Shown: positions 1 through 11,002 of the stretch, piece after piece | Layout of the letters: each line of letters opens with the position of its first letter | Numbering within the stretch: position 1 is the stretch's first letter | Assembly: GCF_002196855.1 (NCBI RefSeq) | Contig: NZ_NIPW01000003.1 | Coordinates: 84,113-148,112 of the forward strand | Origin: Haematobacter genomosp. 1 | Lineage (GTDB): Bacteria; Pseudomonadota; Alphaproteobacteria; Rhodobacterales; Rhodobacteraceae | Direction of reading: 5' to 3' | Length of the DNA stretch: 64,000 nucleotides | The notes under the pieces: generated by a model | The model's input: only the letters and a program-made list of their open reading frames with translations | Told to the model about the DNA's origin: nothing | The model's database searches: none | Position numbers and translations under genes: made by a program

Positions 1-424
1 CCGCCAGGGTCAGAGTGAGGGTCACGAGCGTCAGATGAACGAAGTTCCGCTCCTCCCGCGCATCATACGCCACATTCAGCCCCTGAATGAGGCTTCCCAC
101 CCCCCGGGAGGCCGACCAGAGCGCCAGCCCGAGGCCGAAGATCGCCGTCAGCCCCAGTCCGGCGCCCGGTGCCGCGGCGACCGCACTCGCCTGCGAGATC
201 ACGGTTCTTGCGACCTCCTCCGGCACGACGCTGCTCAGCGCATTCAGTTGCGCGACGATATCGGCAGGCGTCGTCAGCAGCGCCGCGATGGCCATGACGG
301 CGGTGATGGCGGGGAACAGGCCGAACATCGTGTAGAAGGCCACCCCCGCCGCGATGAGAGACAGGTGGTTGTCGCCGATTCTTTGCCAGATTTGCCTGGC
401 GGAGAGGAAGAAGCTGTTTGCCAT
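1..424 (-). CDS. YihY/BrkB-family inner membrane protein, truncated by window start
   Basis: The 141 N-terminal residues are visible; the rest lies left of the window. The start ATG (422-424) begins MANSFFLSARQIWQ. Next come the family-typical segment LSLIAAGVAFYTMFGLFPAI and further hydrophobic stretches, including LGLTAIFGLGLALWSASRGV. YihY/BrkB proteins are polytopic inner-membrane proteins once annotated as ribonuclease BN. Their molecular role is not settled. A second family member lies at the other end of the window (59959-60879) with the same N-terminal pattern of a short cytoplasmic lead and an AAGGVAFF/IAAGVAFY helix. It is transcribed divergently from the nucleotidyltransferase gene. 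No EcfG-type promoter is visible upstream. Confidence 0.85.
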   Translation of the reverse strand, partial: MANSFFLSARQIWQRIGDNHLSLIAAGVAFYTMFGLFPAITAVMAIAALLTTPADIVAQLNALSSVVPEEVARTVISQASAVAAAPGAGLGLTAIFGLGLALWSASRGVGSLIQGLNVAYDAREERNFVHLTLVTLTLTLA

Positions 425-501
425 GCAGCGCCAAGTCCGCGTGGTGCGCTCCTGTTCCCTGCCGCCCGGTTGTTTTCCACGGCCTGTGGCAGGGGGGGCG
501 C

Positions 502-1053
502 ATGAGGGTGGGGCTGTTGCTCGCCGGAGGCCTGTCGCGGCGTTTCGGGACGCAGGACAAGTTGCTGGCCGACTGGCGCGGGCGCCCGCTCATCACATGG
601 GCCGCCTCGGCGCTGGCGGCGGTGCCGCTGGAGGCGCGGATCGCCGTGGCGGCGGCGGACCTGTCGCCGCTGCTGCCCGGCTATGACAGGCTCGATCCAC
701 CCCGTCCGGCGGAGCAGTCCGCGAGCCTCCGCCTCGGGGTGAGGAGGGCGCGCGCGATGGGGGCGGAGCGGCTGCTCATCGTGCTTGCCGACATGCCGCG
801 CATCGACACGGTGACGATGGCGGCGGTGCTGTCGCGTGGGGGCGCGGCCTGTGTGACGGATGGCGCGCGGCGCATGCCCCCCGCGGCCTTCGATTCGGAC
901 AGGTTCGACACCCTTCTGGCCCTTGAGGGTGACAGGGGGGCGGGAAGCCTTCTGCAGACCATTCGCGGAGACGGGCTGATCGAGGTGCCGCCCCGGATGC
1001 TCCACGACATCGACCGTCCGACCGATCTCGATGACTCCACAGGACGCGAGTAG
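502..1053 (+). CDS. MobA-like nucleotidyltransferase (NTP_transf_3)
   Basis: This 183-residue protein opens with the nucleotide-binding signature LLLAGGLSRRFGTQDKLLA. In molybdenum cofactor cytidylyl- and guanylyltransferases (MocA/MobA) and related enzymes this glycine-rich loop and Lys bind the NTP. A second conserved block is LIVLADMPRIDTVT (about residues 92-105), whose Asp coordinates the metal. The C-terminal GAGSLLQ and the ending DIDRPTDLDD resemble MocA-type proteins, where the final Asp-rich stretch also contacts metal. I infer a MocA-like CTP:molybdopterin cytidylyltransferase, but the substrate cannot be fixed by eye and no xdh or coxL genes lie nearby. The ATG at 502 follows a purine-rich AGGGGGGG stretch; upstream in-frame starts would lengthen the protein into non-conserved sequence. 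Confidence 0.8.
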   Translation: MRVGLLLAGGLSRRFGTQDKLLADWRGRPLITWAASALAAVPLEARIAVAAADLSPLLPGYDRLDPPRPAEQSASLRLGVRRARAMGAERLLIVLADMPRIDTVTMAAVLSRGGAACVTDGARRMPPAAFDSDRFDTLLALEGDRGAGSLLQTIRGDGLIEVPPRMLHDIDRPTDLDDSTGRE

Positions 1054-1223
1054 CCCGCCGGGGATGGAAACACGGCTTGCCTCGGGCAGGATTTCCAACG
1101 CCGTCGCGGAGAAACCGAGCCTTCTGCGGATCAGCCCTTTCCATCGGCGGGAGACAGGGCTCGTGCATCCTCACAGGCCGCTGCACAATTCCGAGGTCTC
1201 ATGCCTCCGCTCTGGAAATCAGG

Positions 1224-1259
1224 AAATCTACCCCGGATTGATCTGCTATGGGTAGATTT
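1224..1259. repeat. Perfect 10-bp inverted repeat with 16-nt spacer
   Basis: AAATCTACCC (1224-1233) is repeated exactly in inverted orientation as GGGTAGATTT (1250-1259). The spacer is too long for a typical terminator, and the T-rich stretch following at 1267-1272 is separated from the stem. It could be a regulator-binding dyad or part of a larger structured RNA. No adjacent gene start depends on it. Confidence 0.6.
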
Positions 1260-1622
1260 ACGGCTGGATTTTTCTGAATCGCGAACGATCTCCGCTCCAG
1301 CGCAGACCTGGAAATCCCTTTTCAGCCTGCCCGGTCCGATACCTTCAGACGGTCCATGGGGGTGAAATGCGGGGCTGGCTCCCTCCGGCTCACGTCCTGC
1401 AAAGGCGAGGCGCGGGGGAGGGCATCGACGAGCGTTCTCCCTGCTGCTCGCAGCAGCAGTAGGCGTCGCGGCCCGTTCCGTGAAGGGGGTCATCCGAAGT
1501 GGGAAAGTCATCCGGCGGATGGCCGCCCGCACGCATCGGATCGAGGGAGCGCACTGCCCCCGTCGGCATGACAGACCTCGGGCAGAGGCGGCTGCACCTC
1601 CCTCTGGCTGCGCACGATGCTT

Positions 1623-1651
1623 GCCACGCCTGCTCCGATGAGAGGCGTGGC
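1623..1651 (-). terminator. Stem-loop downstream of pyc
   Basis: GCCACGCCT (1623-1631) pairs perfectly with AGGCGTGGC (1643-1651) across an 11-nt loop, starting 6 nt after the pyc stop codon. No U-run follows on the minus strand, so it is either a weak or factor-assisted terminator or a 3'-end-stabilising hairpin. Confidence 0.45.
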
Positions 1652-1657
1652 GTGTAT

Positions 1658-4600
1658 TCACTCCATTTCGACGAGGAGATCCTTGGCGTCGATCTGGTTG
1701 CCCGGGGCGACATGGACGGCCTTCACGACGGCTTCGCGGTCGGCATGAAGGCCGGTTTCCATCTTCATCGCCTCGATGGTGAGGAGGAGATCTCCGGCCC
1801 GCACCTTCGCGCCGGGTTTCACCAGAACGGTAGCGATCGAGCCGGGCATGGGGGCACCGATATGGGCGGGATTGCCCTCGGCCGCCTTGGGGCGCGCGCC
1901 GGCCTTCGCCACGGCGGACCGGTCGGCCACGCGGATCACGCGCGGCTGGCCGTTCAGCTCGAAGAACACCTTGACCTCGCCCTCGTCCGAGGTTTCGCCA
2001 ACGGTCTGGAGGCGGATGTCCAGTGTCTTGCCGAGGTCGAGCGCGGCTTCCACGCTCTCGCCCGGTTCCATGCCGTAGAAGAAGGTGCGCGTCGGCAGCG
2101 CCCGCACCGGGCCATAGGTGCGATGACGCGCGCGGTAGTCGAGGAACACCTTGGGATACATCAGCCAGCCGGCGAAATCCTCGTCATCCACGTGTTCGCC
2201 GGGCAGGTCGGCCTCCAGCTTCGCCCGCGCCTCCGCCAGATCCACCGGGGCCATGCGCGCCCCGGGGCGTGTGGTGTCGGGCCGCTCGCCTTTCAGCACC
2301 TTGTTCAGAATGCCTTCCGGGAAACCGCCGGGCGGCTGGCCGAGGTTGCCCTTCATCATGTCAATGACGGAATCGGGGAAGGCCACGTCCACGGCCGGAT
2401 CCTCCACCTGCGCCCGGCTGAGGCCCTGTGACACCATCATCAGCGCCATGTCCCCCACCACCTTGGACGAGGGGGTGACCTTCACGATGTCGCCGAACAT
2501 CTGGTTGGCATCGGCATAGGCCTGCGCGATCTCCGGCCAGCGATCCTCCAGCCCGAGGGAGCGCGCCTGCGCCTTGAGGTTGGTGAACTGCCCGCCCGGC
2601 ATCTCGTGCAGATAGACCTCGGAGGCGGGGGCCTGCATCCCGGCCTCGAAGGCGGCATATTGGGCGCGCACGCCTTCCCAGTAGTCGGAGAGCTGGCGGA
2701 TCGCGGCGATGTCCAGCCCGGTGTCGCGCTCCGTATGGCGCAGCGCCTCCACGATGGAGCCGAGGCACGGTTGCGACGTGCCGCCCGAAAACGCATCCAT
2801 CGCCGCGTCGATGATATCGGCCCCTGCTTCCGCCGCCGCCAGCACCGTGGCCCCGGCAATGCCGGAGGTGTCATGCGTGTGGAAGTGGATCGGCAGGCCG
2901 AGTTCCTCCTTCAGCGTGCGGATCAGCACCCGGGCGGCGGCGGGTTTCAGAAGCCCCGCCATATCCTTGATGCCGAGGATATGGGTGCCCGCGGCTTTCA
3001 GCTCATGGCCCATCTTCAGGTAGTATTGCAAATCATACTTGGACCGGTCCGGGTCCAGCAGGTCGCCGGTGTAGCAGATCGCGGCCTCGCAGATCTTGCC
3101 CGACTCCATCACCGCGTCCAGCGCCACGCGCATGTTCTCCACCCAGTTCAGGCTGTCGAACACGCGGAACACATCGACACCGGACTCCGCCGCCTGCCGC
3201 ACGAAGGTCTGCACGACGTTGTCGGGATAGTTGGTATAACCCACCCCGTTGGAGGCGCGGAGCAGCATCTGGGTCAGGATATTGGGCATCCCCTCCCTGA
3301 TGTCGCGCAGCCGCTGCCAGGGGCATTCCTGGAGGAAGCGGTAGGCCACGTCGAATGTCGCGCCGCCCCAACATTCCACGGAAAACAGCCCCGGCAGCAG
3401 ATGCGCATAGGCCGGGGCCGCGCGCACCATGTCGATCGACCGCATCCGGGTGGCCAGCAGCGACTGATGCCCGTCGCGCATGGTCGTATCGGTGAGCAGG
3501 AGCCTCTTCTGCCCGGCGATCCAGTCCACCACCGCCTGCGGCCCCTGCTCGTCCAGCAGCGTCCGGGTGCCTGCGGGGGGCGGGTCCAGCGTCACGGACG
3601 GCGGCACCGGCGCCCGCACCTCGGCGGCGAGCGGGCCGCGCCCCTTGGTTTCGGGATGGCCGTTCACCGTCACGTCGGCGATGTAGGTGAGCAACCGCGT
3701 CGCCCGGTCCTGCCCGGTCTCGAACCGGAAGAGCTCGGGCGTCGTGTCGATGAACTTCGTGGTATAGGAGAGGCTCAGGAACGTCGGGTGTTTCAGCAGG
3801 TTCTCGACGAAGGCGATGTTGGTGGACACGCCCCGGATGCGGAATTCGCGGAGCGCCCGGTCCATCCGGGCAATGGCCTTCTCCGGCGTCTGGGCCCAGG
3901 CGGTGACCTTGACCAGCAGCGAATCGTAATAGCGCGTGACCACGGAACCGGCATAGGCCGTGCCGCCGTCCAGCCGGATGCCCATGCCCGTCGCGGTGCG
4001 ATAGGCGGTGATGCGGCCGTAGTCGGGGATGAAGTTGTTCTGCGGATCCTCCGTCGTCACCCGGCATTGCAGCGCGTGGCCCTTGAGCTGCACATCGGCC
4101 TGCGTCGGCGCTCCGGTGGCCTCGGCCAGAGTCTCGCCCTCCGCGATGCGGATCTGGGCCTGCACGATGTCGATGCCGGTGACTTCCTCCGTCACAGTAT
4201 GCTCGACCTGGACGCGGGGGTTCACCTCGATGAAGTAGAACTGCTCGCTGTCCATATCCATCAGGAACTCGACCGTTCCAGCGTTGCGATAGCCCACCGC
4301 CCGCCCGATCTTCAGCCCGAGTTCGCAGATCTCCGCCCGTTGCTCCGGCGTGAGGTAAGGGGCGGGCGCGCGTTCCACGACCTTCTGGTTGCGCCGCTGC
4401 ACGGTGCAGTCGCGCTCATAAAGATGGTAGAGGCCGCCATGGTCGTCGCCGAGAAGCTGCACTTCCACATGGCGGGCGCGCAGGATCATCTTCTCCAGAT
4501 AGCCCTCGCCATTGCCGAAGGCGGCCTCGGCCTCGCGCCGGCCTTCGCGCACCTTGGCTTCCAGCTCATCGGGGCCGTTGATCGGGCGCATCCCGCGGCC

Positions 4601-5101
4601 GCCGCCGCCCCAGCTTGCCTTCAGCATCAGCGGATAGCCGACTTCCCCGGCCTCCGCCCGGATCGCGGCGAAATCATCGCCCAGCACTTCCGTGGCCGGG
4701 ATCACCGGCACACCGGCCGCTATCGCCACCCGCCGCGCGCTTGCCTTGTCGCCAAGCGCGCGCATCGTCTCCGCCTTGGGTCCGATGAACACGATGCCCG
4801 CCGCGTCGCAGGCCTCCACGAAATCGGGGTTTTCCGAGAGCAGGCCATAGCCGGGATGGATCGCGTCCGCGCCAGACATCTTTGCCACGCGGATGATCTC
4901 CGGGATCGACAGATAGGCCGCAACCGGCCCCAGCCCCTCCCCGATCCGGTAAGCCTCGTCCGCCTTGAAGCGGTGGAGGCTCAGCTTGTCCTCCTCCGCA
5001 TAGACTGCGACCGTCTGCTTGCCCAACTCGTTCGCCGCCCGCATCACACGGATCGCAATCTCGCCACGGTTCGCTATCAGTATCTTCCGGAAGTTTGGCA
5101 T
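1658..5101 (-). CDS. pyc: Pyruvate carboxylase
   Basis: This 1147-residue, single-chain biotin enzyme carboxylates pyruvate to oxaloacetate (anaplerosis). The biotin carboxylase domain starts at residue 1 with KILIANRGEIAIRVMRAA and contains the ATP-grasp glycine loop KASWGGGGRGMR. The carboxyltransferase domain begins near residue 545 with LLLTDTTMRDGHQSLLATRM. The C-terminal biotinyl domain carries IEAMKMET, with the biotinylated Lys at about 1113. Length matches full-size alpha4-type Pyc, not split subunits. The ATG at 5101 is chosen over one 21 codons upstream because GGGGAG lies just before it and the protein then starts exactly at the family N-terminus. It is the last gene of a long minus-strand run, 114 nt from rppH, and may have its own promoter. 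Confidence 0.97.
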   Translation of the reverse strand: MPNFRKILIANRGEIAIRVMRAANELGKQTVAVYAEEDKLSLHRFKADEAYRIGEGLGPVAAYLSIPEIIRVAKMSGADAIHPGYGLLSENPDFVEACDAAGIVFIGPKAETMRALGDKASARRVAIAAGVPVIPATEVLGDDFAAIRAEAGEVGYPLMLKASWGGGGRGMRPINGPDELEAKVREGRREAEAAFGNGEGYLEKMILRARHVEVQLLGDDHGGLYHLYERDCTVQRRNQKVVERAPAPYLTPEQRAEICELGLKIGRAVGYRNAGTVEFLMDMDSEQFYFIEVNPRVQVEHTVTEEVTGIDIVQAQIRIAEGETLAEATGAPTQADVQLKGHALQCRVTTEDPQNNFIPDYGRITAYRTATGMGIRLDGGTAYAGSVVTRYYDSLLVKVTAWAQTPEKAIARMDRALREFRIRGVSTNIAFVENLLKHPTFLSLSYTTKFIDTTPELFRFETGQDRATRLLTYIADVTVNGHPETKGRGPLAAEVRAPVPPSVTLDPPPAGTRTLLDEQGPQAVVDWIAGQKRLLLTDTTMRDGHQSLLATRMRSIDMVRAAPAYAHLLPGLFSVECWGGATFDVAYRFLQECPWQRLRDIREGMPNILTQMLLRASNGVGYTNYPDNVVQTFVRQAAESGVDVFRVFDSLNWVENMRVALDAVMESGKICEAAICYTGDLLDPDRSKYDLQYYLKMGHELKAAGTHILGIKDMAGLLKPAAARVLIRTLKEELGLPIHFHTHDTSGIAGATVLAAAEAGADIIDAAMDAFSGGTSQPCLGSIVEALRHTERDTGLDIAAIRQLSDYWEGVRAQYAAFEAGMQAPASEVYLHEMPGGQFTNLKAQARSLGLEDRWPEIAQAYADANQMFGDIVKVTPSSKVVGDMALMMVSQGLSRAQVEDPAVDVAFPDSVIDMMKGNLGQPPGGFPEGILNKVLKGERPDTTRPGARMAPVDLAEARAKLEADLPGEHVDDEDFAGWLMYPKVFLDYRARHRTYGPVRALPTRTFFYGMEPGESVEAALDLGKTLDIRLQTVGETSDEGEVKVFFELNGQPRVIRVADRSAVAKAGARPKAAEGNPAHIGAPMPGSIATVLVKPGAKVRAGDLLLTIEAMKMETGLHADREAVVKAVHVAPGNQIDAKDLLVEME

Positions 5102-5215
5102 CTTCGCTCCCCGCAGCCCATTCCGAGTCAGACAGGCATAAACAGGAAGCGAAGGAGCGATCAATCAACCATTTATGCGGAGCAGCAGATTTTTGCTGCA
5201 ACGCAGAAAATACTG

Positions 5216-5683
5216 TTATGTGAGATATGTCCGAAAGCTATCGATGACATCGACATAAAGCGTCCGCTTGAACGGCACGATGTAGGTCAACAGATCGTCC
5301 GCGCGCATCCAGCGCCATTGCGAGAATTCCGGGTGATCCTGCGCGATGTCCACCGCGCTGTCATCCCCGTGGAAGCGCATGAGATACCACTTCTGCCGCT
5401 GCCCGCGATACCGGCCTTTCCAGACCTTGCCCAGCAGTTCGGGCGGCAGATCGTAGCTCACCCAGCCGGTCTCCGCGATGATATCGACGAGGTCGGGGGA
5501 GATGCCCGTCTCCTCCTCCAGCTCCCGCAGGGCGGCGGCGCGAGGATCCTCTCCCTCGTCCAGCCCGCCTTGTGGCATCTGCCATGCGCCCGCCGTGTCG
5601 CGGCGCATCCCCGCCCAGACGAGGCCCGCCTGATTGAGCAGCATCACGCCCGCGCCGGGGCGGTAGGGCAGTTCCTTGGCCAT
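5216..5683 (-). CDS. rppH: RNA pyrophosphohydrolase (Nudix)
   Basis: A 155-residue Nudix hydrolase expected to remove pyrophosphate from 5'-triphosphorylated RNA and so trigger RNase E-dependent decay; older annotations call it diadenosine polyphosphate hydrolase. The Nudix box is intact: G39, five residues, E45, seven residues, then RELEEETG ending at residue 60. The RppH-type start [12 protein letters not shown] and the later WYLMRF and W(R)WM blocks are present. The ATG at 5683 follows GGAGG with good spacing; an upstream ATG would add ten non-conserved residues. It lies 76 nt downstream of ctpA in the same direction. Confidence 0.93.
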   Translation of the reverse strand: MAKELPYRPGAGVMLLNQAGLVWAGMRRDTAGAWQMPQGGLDEGEDPRAAALRELEEETGISPDLVDIIAETGWVSYDLPPELLGKVWKGRYRGQRQKWYLMRFHGDDSAVDIAQDHPEFSQWRWMRADDLLTYIVPFKRTLYVDVIDSFRTYLT

Positions 5684-5759
5684 GGTTCCTCCGTCCGTCA
5701 GGACCACCGGCATGAAGCCGGGCGGTCCGTCCGCGTGTCCTGTGCCGTGCAGCGCCGCC

Positions 5760-7103
5760 TTACTGCGGCAGTTCGAGCGCGGACAGCCCTTTCAGGATAT
5801 CCACGGCATAGGCGAGTTGATAGTCCTCCGTCCGCAGTTTCGCGGCGAGCTCGGCCTGATGCTGCTCCTCCTGAAGCTGCTTGCGTTCGTCATCCGTCAT
5901 GCTGTCGTTGGTGATCGCGCCGCGAAGGTCGGCTTCCGAGCGCATCCGCGCCGCCAGCGTGTTGGGCGTGCCCTCTTCCTCCGCTGCGGGTTTGGGCGGC
6001 GGCTGCTCCACCCAGATGTCGGGCGAGACGCCGAGGGACTGGATCGACCGGCCCGACGGCGTGTAGTAGCGCGCCGTGGTCAGCCGCATCGCCCCGTCGC
6101 CCTTGAGCGGGATCACGGTCTGCACCGAGCCCTTGCCGAAGGATTTGGTGCCGACGACCACCGCGCGGCGGTGATCCTGAAGCGCGCCCGCCACGATCTC
6201 CGATGCCGAGGCGGAGCCGCCGTTGATCAGCACCACCATCGGCTTTGCCCCGGTGATGTCGCCGGCGGTGGCGTTGTAACGCTCCCCGTCCTGCGGGTTG
6301 CGCCCGCGGGTTGAGACGATCTCCCCCGATTCTAGGAACGCATCCGACACCTTGATCGCCTGGGTGAGCAGACCGCCGGGGTTGTTGCGCAGATCGAGCA
6401 CGACGCCTGACACCTTGTCCGCGCCGCCGGCCTCCTCCAGCATCTTCTTGTAGCCGTCCTCAAGGTTCTGGAACGTCTGGTCATTGAAGGTGGAGACGCG
6501 GAGCACAACCGTGGAGCCCTGCATGCGGGCGGTAACGGCGGTGAGCTTGATCGTGTCGCGGGTCAGCGTCACGTCGAACGGCTCGGGCTTGTCCTTGCGC
6601 ACGACGGTGATGGTGATCTCCGACCCGATGGGGCCGCGCATCATGTCGACCGCCTGATCCAGCGTCAGGCCCATGACGGTGTCGCCATTCACATGGGTGA
6701 TGTAGTCGCCGGACTGGATGCCCGCCTTGTCAGCCGGGCTGCCGTCCATGGGGGAGACGACCTTGACGAAGCCCTCCTCCTGGGTGACCTCTATGCCGAG
6801 GCCGCCGAATTCGCCCTTGGTCTGCACCTGCATGTCGCTGAAATCGTCGGGCGCGAGATAGCTGGAATGCGGATCGAGCGAGGTGAGCATCCCGTTGATC
6901 GCCGCCTGGATCAGCTTCGAGGTATCCACCGGCTCCACATACTGGGCGCGGATCCGCTCGAAGATGTCCCCGAAGAGATCGAGCTGCTGATAGACGGAAG
7001 CATTCTCCTTGGCTTCCTGCGCCACAAGCGGCCCTGCGACCTGCGTGGTGAGCAGCACCCCGGCAACCGTGCCGCCGAGCGCGGCCATCACGAACTTCTT
7101 CAT
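5760..7103 (-). CDS. ctpA: Carboxyl-terminal processing protease, S41 family
   Basis: A 447-residue periplasmic serine protease with an N-terminal signal or anchor segment (residues 1-28, [20 protein letters not shown]). A PDZ domain follows at about 85-170, containing GGLGIEV and [13 protein letters not shown]. The S41 catalytic core has [13 protein letters not shown] (nucleophile Ser) and [11 protein letters not shown] (general-base Lys). Such proteases trim C-termini of envelope proteins and, in several proteobacteria, control peptidoglycan hydrolases. That fits the position directly after the EnvC-like hydrolase activator: the ctpA ATG overlaps the envC stop by 4 nt, implying coupled translation. 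Confidence 0.93.
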   Translation of the reverse strand: MKKFVMAALGGTVAGVLLTTQVAGPLVAQEAKENASVYQQLDLFGDIFERIRAQYVEPVDTSKLIQAAINGMLTSLDPHSSYLAPDDFSDMQVQTKGEFGGLGIEVTQEEGFVKVVSPMDGSPADKAGIQSGDYITHVNGDTVMGLTLDQAVDMMRGPIGSEITITVVRKDKPEPFDVTLTRDTIKLTAVTARMQGSTVVLRVSTFNDQTFQNLEDGYKKMLEEAGGADKVSGVVLDLRNNPGGLLTQAIKVSDAFLESGEIVSTRGRNPQDGERYNATAGDITGAKPMVVLINGGSASASEIVAGALQDHRRAVVVGTKSFGKGSVQTVIPLKGDGAMRLTTARYYTPSGRSIQSLGVSPDIWVEQPPPKPAAEEEGTPNTLAARMRSEADLRGAITNDSMTDDERKQLQEEQHQAELAAKLRTEDYQLAYAVDILKGLSALELPQ

Positions 7104-8310
7104 GGAAACATCCTTGTCTCAGCGAACCACTCGGCGGGGTCCACGGGCGACCCCCCCTGCCTGACCTCAATGTAAAGCGTCTCCGGGGCCGTCGCGCCAG
7201 CGGCTTGTGCATCCGGGGGGGCATCGTTCACGACATTCTGTGCACCTGCGACATTTCGTGCGCGGCCGGCGATATCGGCGGAGAGTTCGGCAGTGCGGGT
7301 ATCCTCGCCTCCCATCAGGCCCACGGGAGAGCCTGCGGGCACGACCTGCCCGATGCGGCCGTAGGCCTCTCCCAGCCCGGCCAGCACCATCAGATAGCCC
7401 GCCGCCGGTTCGAGGATCACCACGTTGCCATAGCCGTCGAGCGGGCCGATGTAGCGAATCGTCGCCGATGCGGGCGTCACCACCAGCGCGCGGGGCGGGG
7501 CGGCCACGATCATGCCGGGGCGGCTCACGCCCGCCGCGTCGGGCTCCCGGTAGCCGCGGAGCAGCTCGCCCGCCACCGGCAGCATGAGGTCGCCCTTGAC
7601 CGAACCGAACGGCCCTTCGCCCGGGGTCACCTTCTCTCCGCCCGCAACGGCTTCGGCGAAGCTGTCGAGCGTATCGTGGCTCTCGATCAGCGCGCGGAGC
7701 ACGGCGGGGTCTTCGGTGAAGCGCTGCGGCAGGTCACGCCGGTCGGAGATCGCCTGCGCCAGATCGGTGCGCGCGGTCTGCGCGGCGCCAAGGCCCTTTT
7801 CCAGCATCTCGGTGACCTGCTGCTGGAGGGCGCGCAACTCCCCCAGCTCCGCCAGTTCCTGCCGGAGCGTATGCGTCTCCGCCTCCAGCGCCGGGGCAAT
7901 GTCGCCAAGGATCATCGCCGCCTGCGCCGCGCCGAGCGGACCGGCGGGATGCAGCACGCGGACCGGGGCGGGATCGCGGCTCATCCCCGTCATCACGCCC
8001 ACCAGCCGGGAGACGCGCTCCCGCTTTCCGTTCAGGTCGGCACGGATTTCCGCGTCCCGGTAGGTCACGCGGCGCAGCGCCTCCCGCGCGGCGGCCAGAC
8101 CGTCCTCATAGGCGCGGATGGTGAGGGTGAGGGCCGCGACCCGGTCCTGCGCGCCGGTCGCGGTGTCCAGGCTGTCGATCGCCGCCGCGAGCGATGCCGC
8201 CGCCGAACGCGCGGCATCGGCCGGATCGTCCTGCGCCCTGAGCGGCGTGGCCAGACCGAGCGCGAGAAGCAGGGGCAGCGCGATCTGCCGCATGGCCGTC
8301 CCGGAACCGC

Positions 8311-8314
<4 letters not shown>
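7100..8314 (-). CDS. EnvC-like murein hydrolase activator with degenerate M23 domain
   Basis: A 404-residue exported protein with the signal segment MRQIALPLLLALGLATPLRA. A long Ala/Glu/Arg-rich coiled-coil region follows (about 30-230), then a C-terminal LytM/M23-like domain (about 260-395) with GYGNVVILEPAAGYLMVLAGL and ETLYIEVRQGGSPVDPAEW. The usual zinc-binding HxxxD and HxH residues of active M23 peptidases are not evident: the block reads GYGNVVILEP where active enzymes have GxGxxVxIxH. This points to an EnvC-type amidase activator rather than an enzyme. The ATG at 8314 overlaps the gpmI stop as ATGA, favouring that start; an alternative Met seven codons on (8293) gives a cleaner signal peptide. 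The downstream overlap with ctpA implies a co-translated envelope module. Confidence 0.85.
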
Positions 8315-9831
<1,517 letters not shown>

Positions 9832-10032
9832 GAAGGGCTCCTTGGCTGGCAAAGGCGGATGGCAACGGCCGGGTCGCAGGCGTTCTACGCTCCGCCGCTG
9901 CGCAAGGCAACTCCGCCGCCCTTCGGTGACGGTTTCGTGCGGCGGCCGCTGTCAGTGGTCCGGCGGTCGGCGCGCCGGGGGCGGCGCCTGACCGGGCGGG
10001 GCGGAGTGCGGGGGGATTTCAGGCGCGTTGGT

Positions 10033-10500
10033 TCAGGAGCGGTGGTAAGGGGTTCCGGCGACGATGGTCGCGGCGCGGTAGAGCTGTTCGGCCAGCATCA
10101 CCCGGACGAGCATATGCGGCCAGACCATCGTGCCCAGCGAGAGGGCGGCGTCGGCCCGGTCACGGAAGGCGGGAGACAACCCGTCCGCCCCGCCGATCAC
10201 GAAGGCCACATCGCGCCCCTGGTCGCGCCAGCGGACAAGCATCGCCGCGAAATCGGGGGAGGAGGGCATCTGCCCCCGCTCGTCCATCACGACGGTCAGG
10301 GCACCGGCGGGCAGGCTGCGTTGCAGAAGCTCCGCCTCCGCGGCCATGCCACCGCCTTTGCGGTCCTCAACCTCCGCGACTGTCGCGGGGCCAAGGCCGT
10401 GCGGACGACCCGTCCGGTCGAAACGCGCGAGATAATCCGACACAAGCTCCGCCTCCGGGCCGCTTCGAAGCCGGCCCACGGCGCAAATCTGCACTTTCAC
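10033..10500 (-). CDS. rlmH: 23S rRNA pseudouridine1915 N3-methyltransferase
   Basis: A 155-residue SPOUT-class methyltransferase that methylates pseudouridine 1915 in helix 69 of 23S rRNA using S-adenosylmethionine. Characteristic blocks are the start KVQICAVGRLRSGPE, the trefoil-knot SAM-binding VAFVIGGADGLS (about 105-116), and the C-terminal LRVMLAEQLYRAATI-like stretch ending GTPYHRS. The start codon is GTG (10498-10500). It lies 130 nt downstream of rsfS, a common bacterial neighbour pair concerned with late 50S assembly or quality control. Confidence 0.95.
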   Translation of the reverse strand: MKVQICAVGRLRSGPEAELVSDYLARFDRTGRPHGLGPATVAEVEDRKGGGMAAEAELLQRSLPAGALTVVMDERGQMPSSPDFAAMLVRWRDQGRDVAFVIGGADGLSPAFRDRADAALSLGTMVWPHMLVRVMLAEQLYRAATIVAGTPYHRS

Positions 10501-10630
10501 GGCGCGTCATATCTCCCGGCACCGCAGATGCGGCACCCCTCGGCCAAATCGTTCTCACCGTCGTCGGGCAGAGGCTCCGTCGTCGAGGCTCCCGCAGGTC
10601 GCCGGCAGAACGTCAAGGCAGGTCGATGGC

Positions 10631-11002
10631 TCAGGCGGCGCGGGGGCCGGTGGGCATCCACATCTTCTCGAGCTGATAGAACTCGCGCACTTCCGGGCGG
10701 AAGACGTGAACGATGACATCGGCCGCGTCGATCAGCACCCAGTCGCCCTGTTCCTTGCCTTCGATCTTGCAGGAGCGACCGTAGTCCTCCTTCAGACGCT
10801 CGACGAGCTTGTCGGCGATGGCGGCCACCTGACGCGACGACCGGCCGGAGCAGATCACCATGTAATCGGCGACCGACGACCGGCCCCTGAGGTCGATCGT
10901 CACGATCTCCTCGGCCTTGTCGTCATCCAGCGAGGCGACGATGCGGGACAGGACCTCCTCACTGGAGGGCTCTGCGATTGTCCCTTCGGGTGCGGCGCTC
11001 AA
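10631..11002 (-). CDS. rsfS: Ribosome silencing factor RsfS (Iojap family), TTG start
   Basis: A 123-residue Iojap/RsfS protein. The conserved core LDDDKAEEIVTIDLRGRSSV, ADYMVICSGRSSRQV and GDWVLIDAADVIVHVF runs to EVREFYQLEKMW near the C-terminus. RsfS binds L14 on the 50S subunit and blocks subunit joining during starvation. No in-frame ATG precedes the core. The best start is TTG at 11000-11002, with GGAG eight nt upstream. The only strong AAGGAGG-ATG nearby (ATG at 11061) is out of frame and opens a 20-codon ORF that stops in a TTGA overlap with this start. I chose the TTG on that evidence; a sequencing frameshift is the alternative. Confidence 0.88.
   Translation of the reverse strand: MSAAPEGTIAEPSSEEVLSRIVASLDDDKAEEIVTIDLRGRSSVADYMVICSGRSSRQVAAIADKLVERLKEDYGRSCKIEGKEQGDWVLIDAADVIVHVFRPEVREFYQLEKMWMPTGPRAA

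Larger units (their letters stand above)
1054..1657. other. 604-bp intergenic region without a convincing gene
   Basis: Open frames here encode Arg/Ser/Pro-rich sequences without family features and have no ribosome-binding sites. The region separates the convergent nucleotidyltransferase and pyc genes. It holds a perfect 10-bp inverted repeat (1224-1259), with locally AT-richer sequence around 1215-1290, and a 9-bp stem-loop just beyond pyc (1623-1651). I see nothing else in it. Confidence 0.6.

Noticed and set aside
1131..1661. 176-codon minus-strand frame beyond pyc
   Set aside because: Arg/Ala/Ser-rich, no SD, overlaps the pyc 3' end and stem-loop, and no recognisable motif.
2606..5914. 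Very long open frame on the plus strand opposite pyc and rppH
   Set aside because: It is the antisense shadow of a GC-rich gene: His/Arg/Gly-rich composition, no family features, and it runs across two genuine minus-strand genes.
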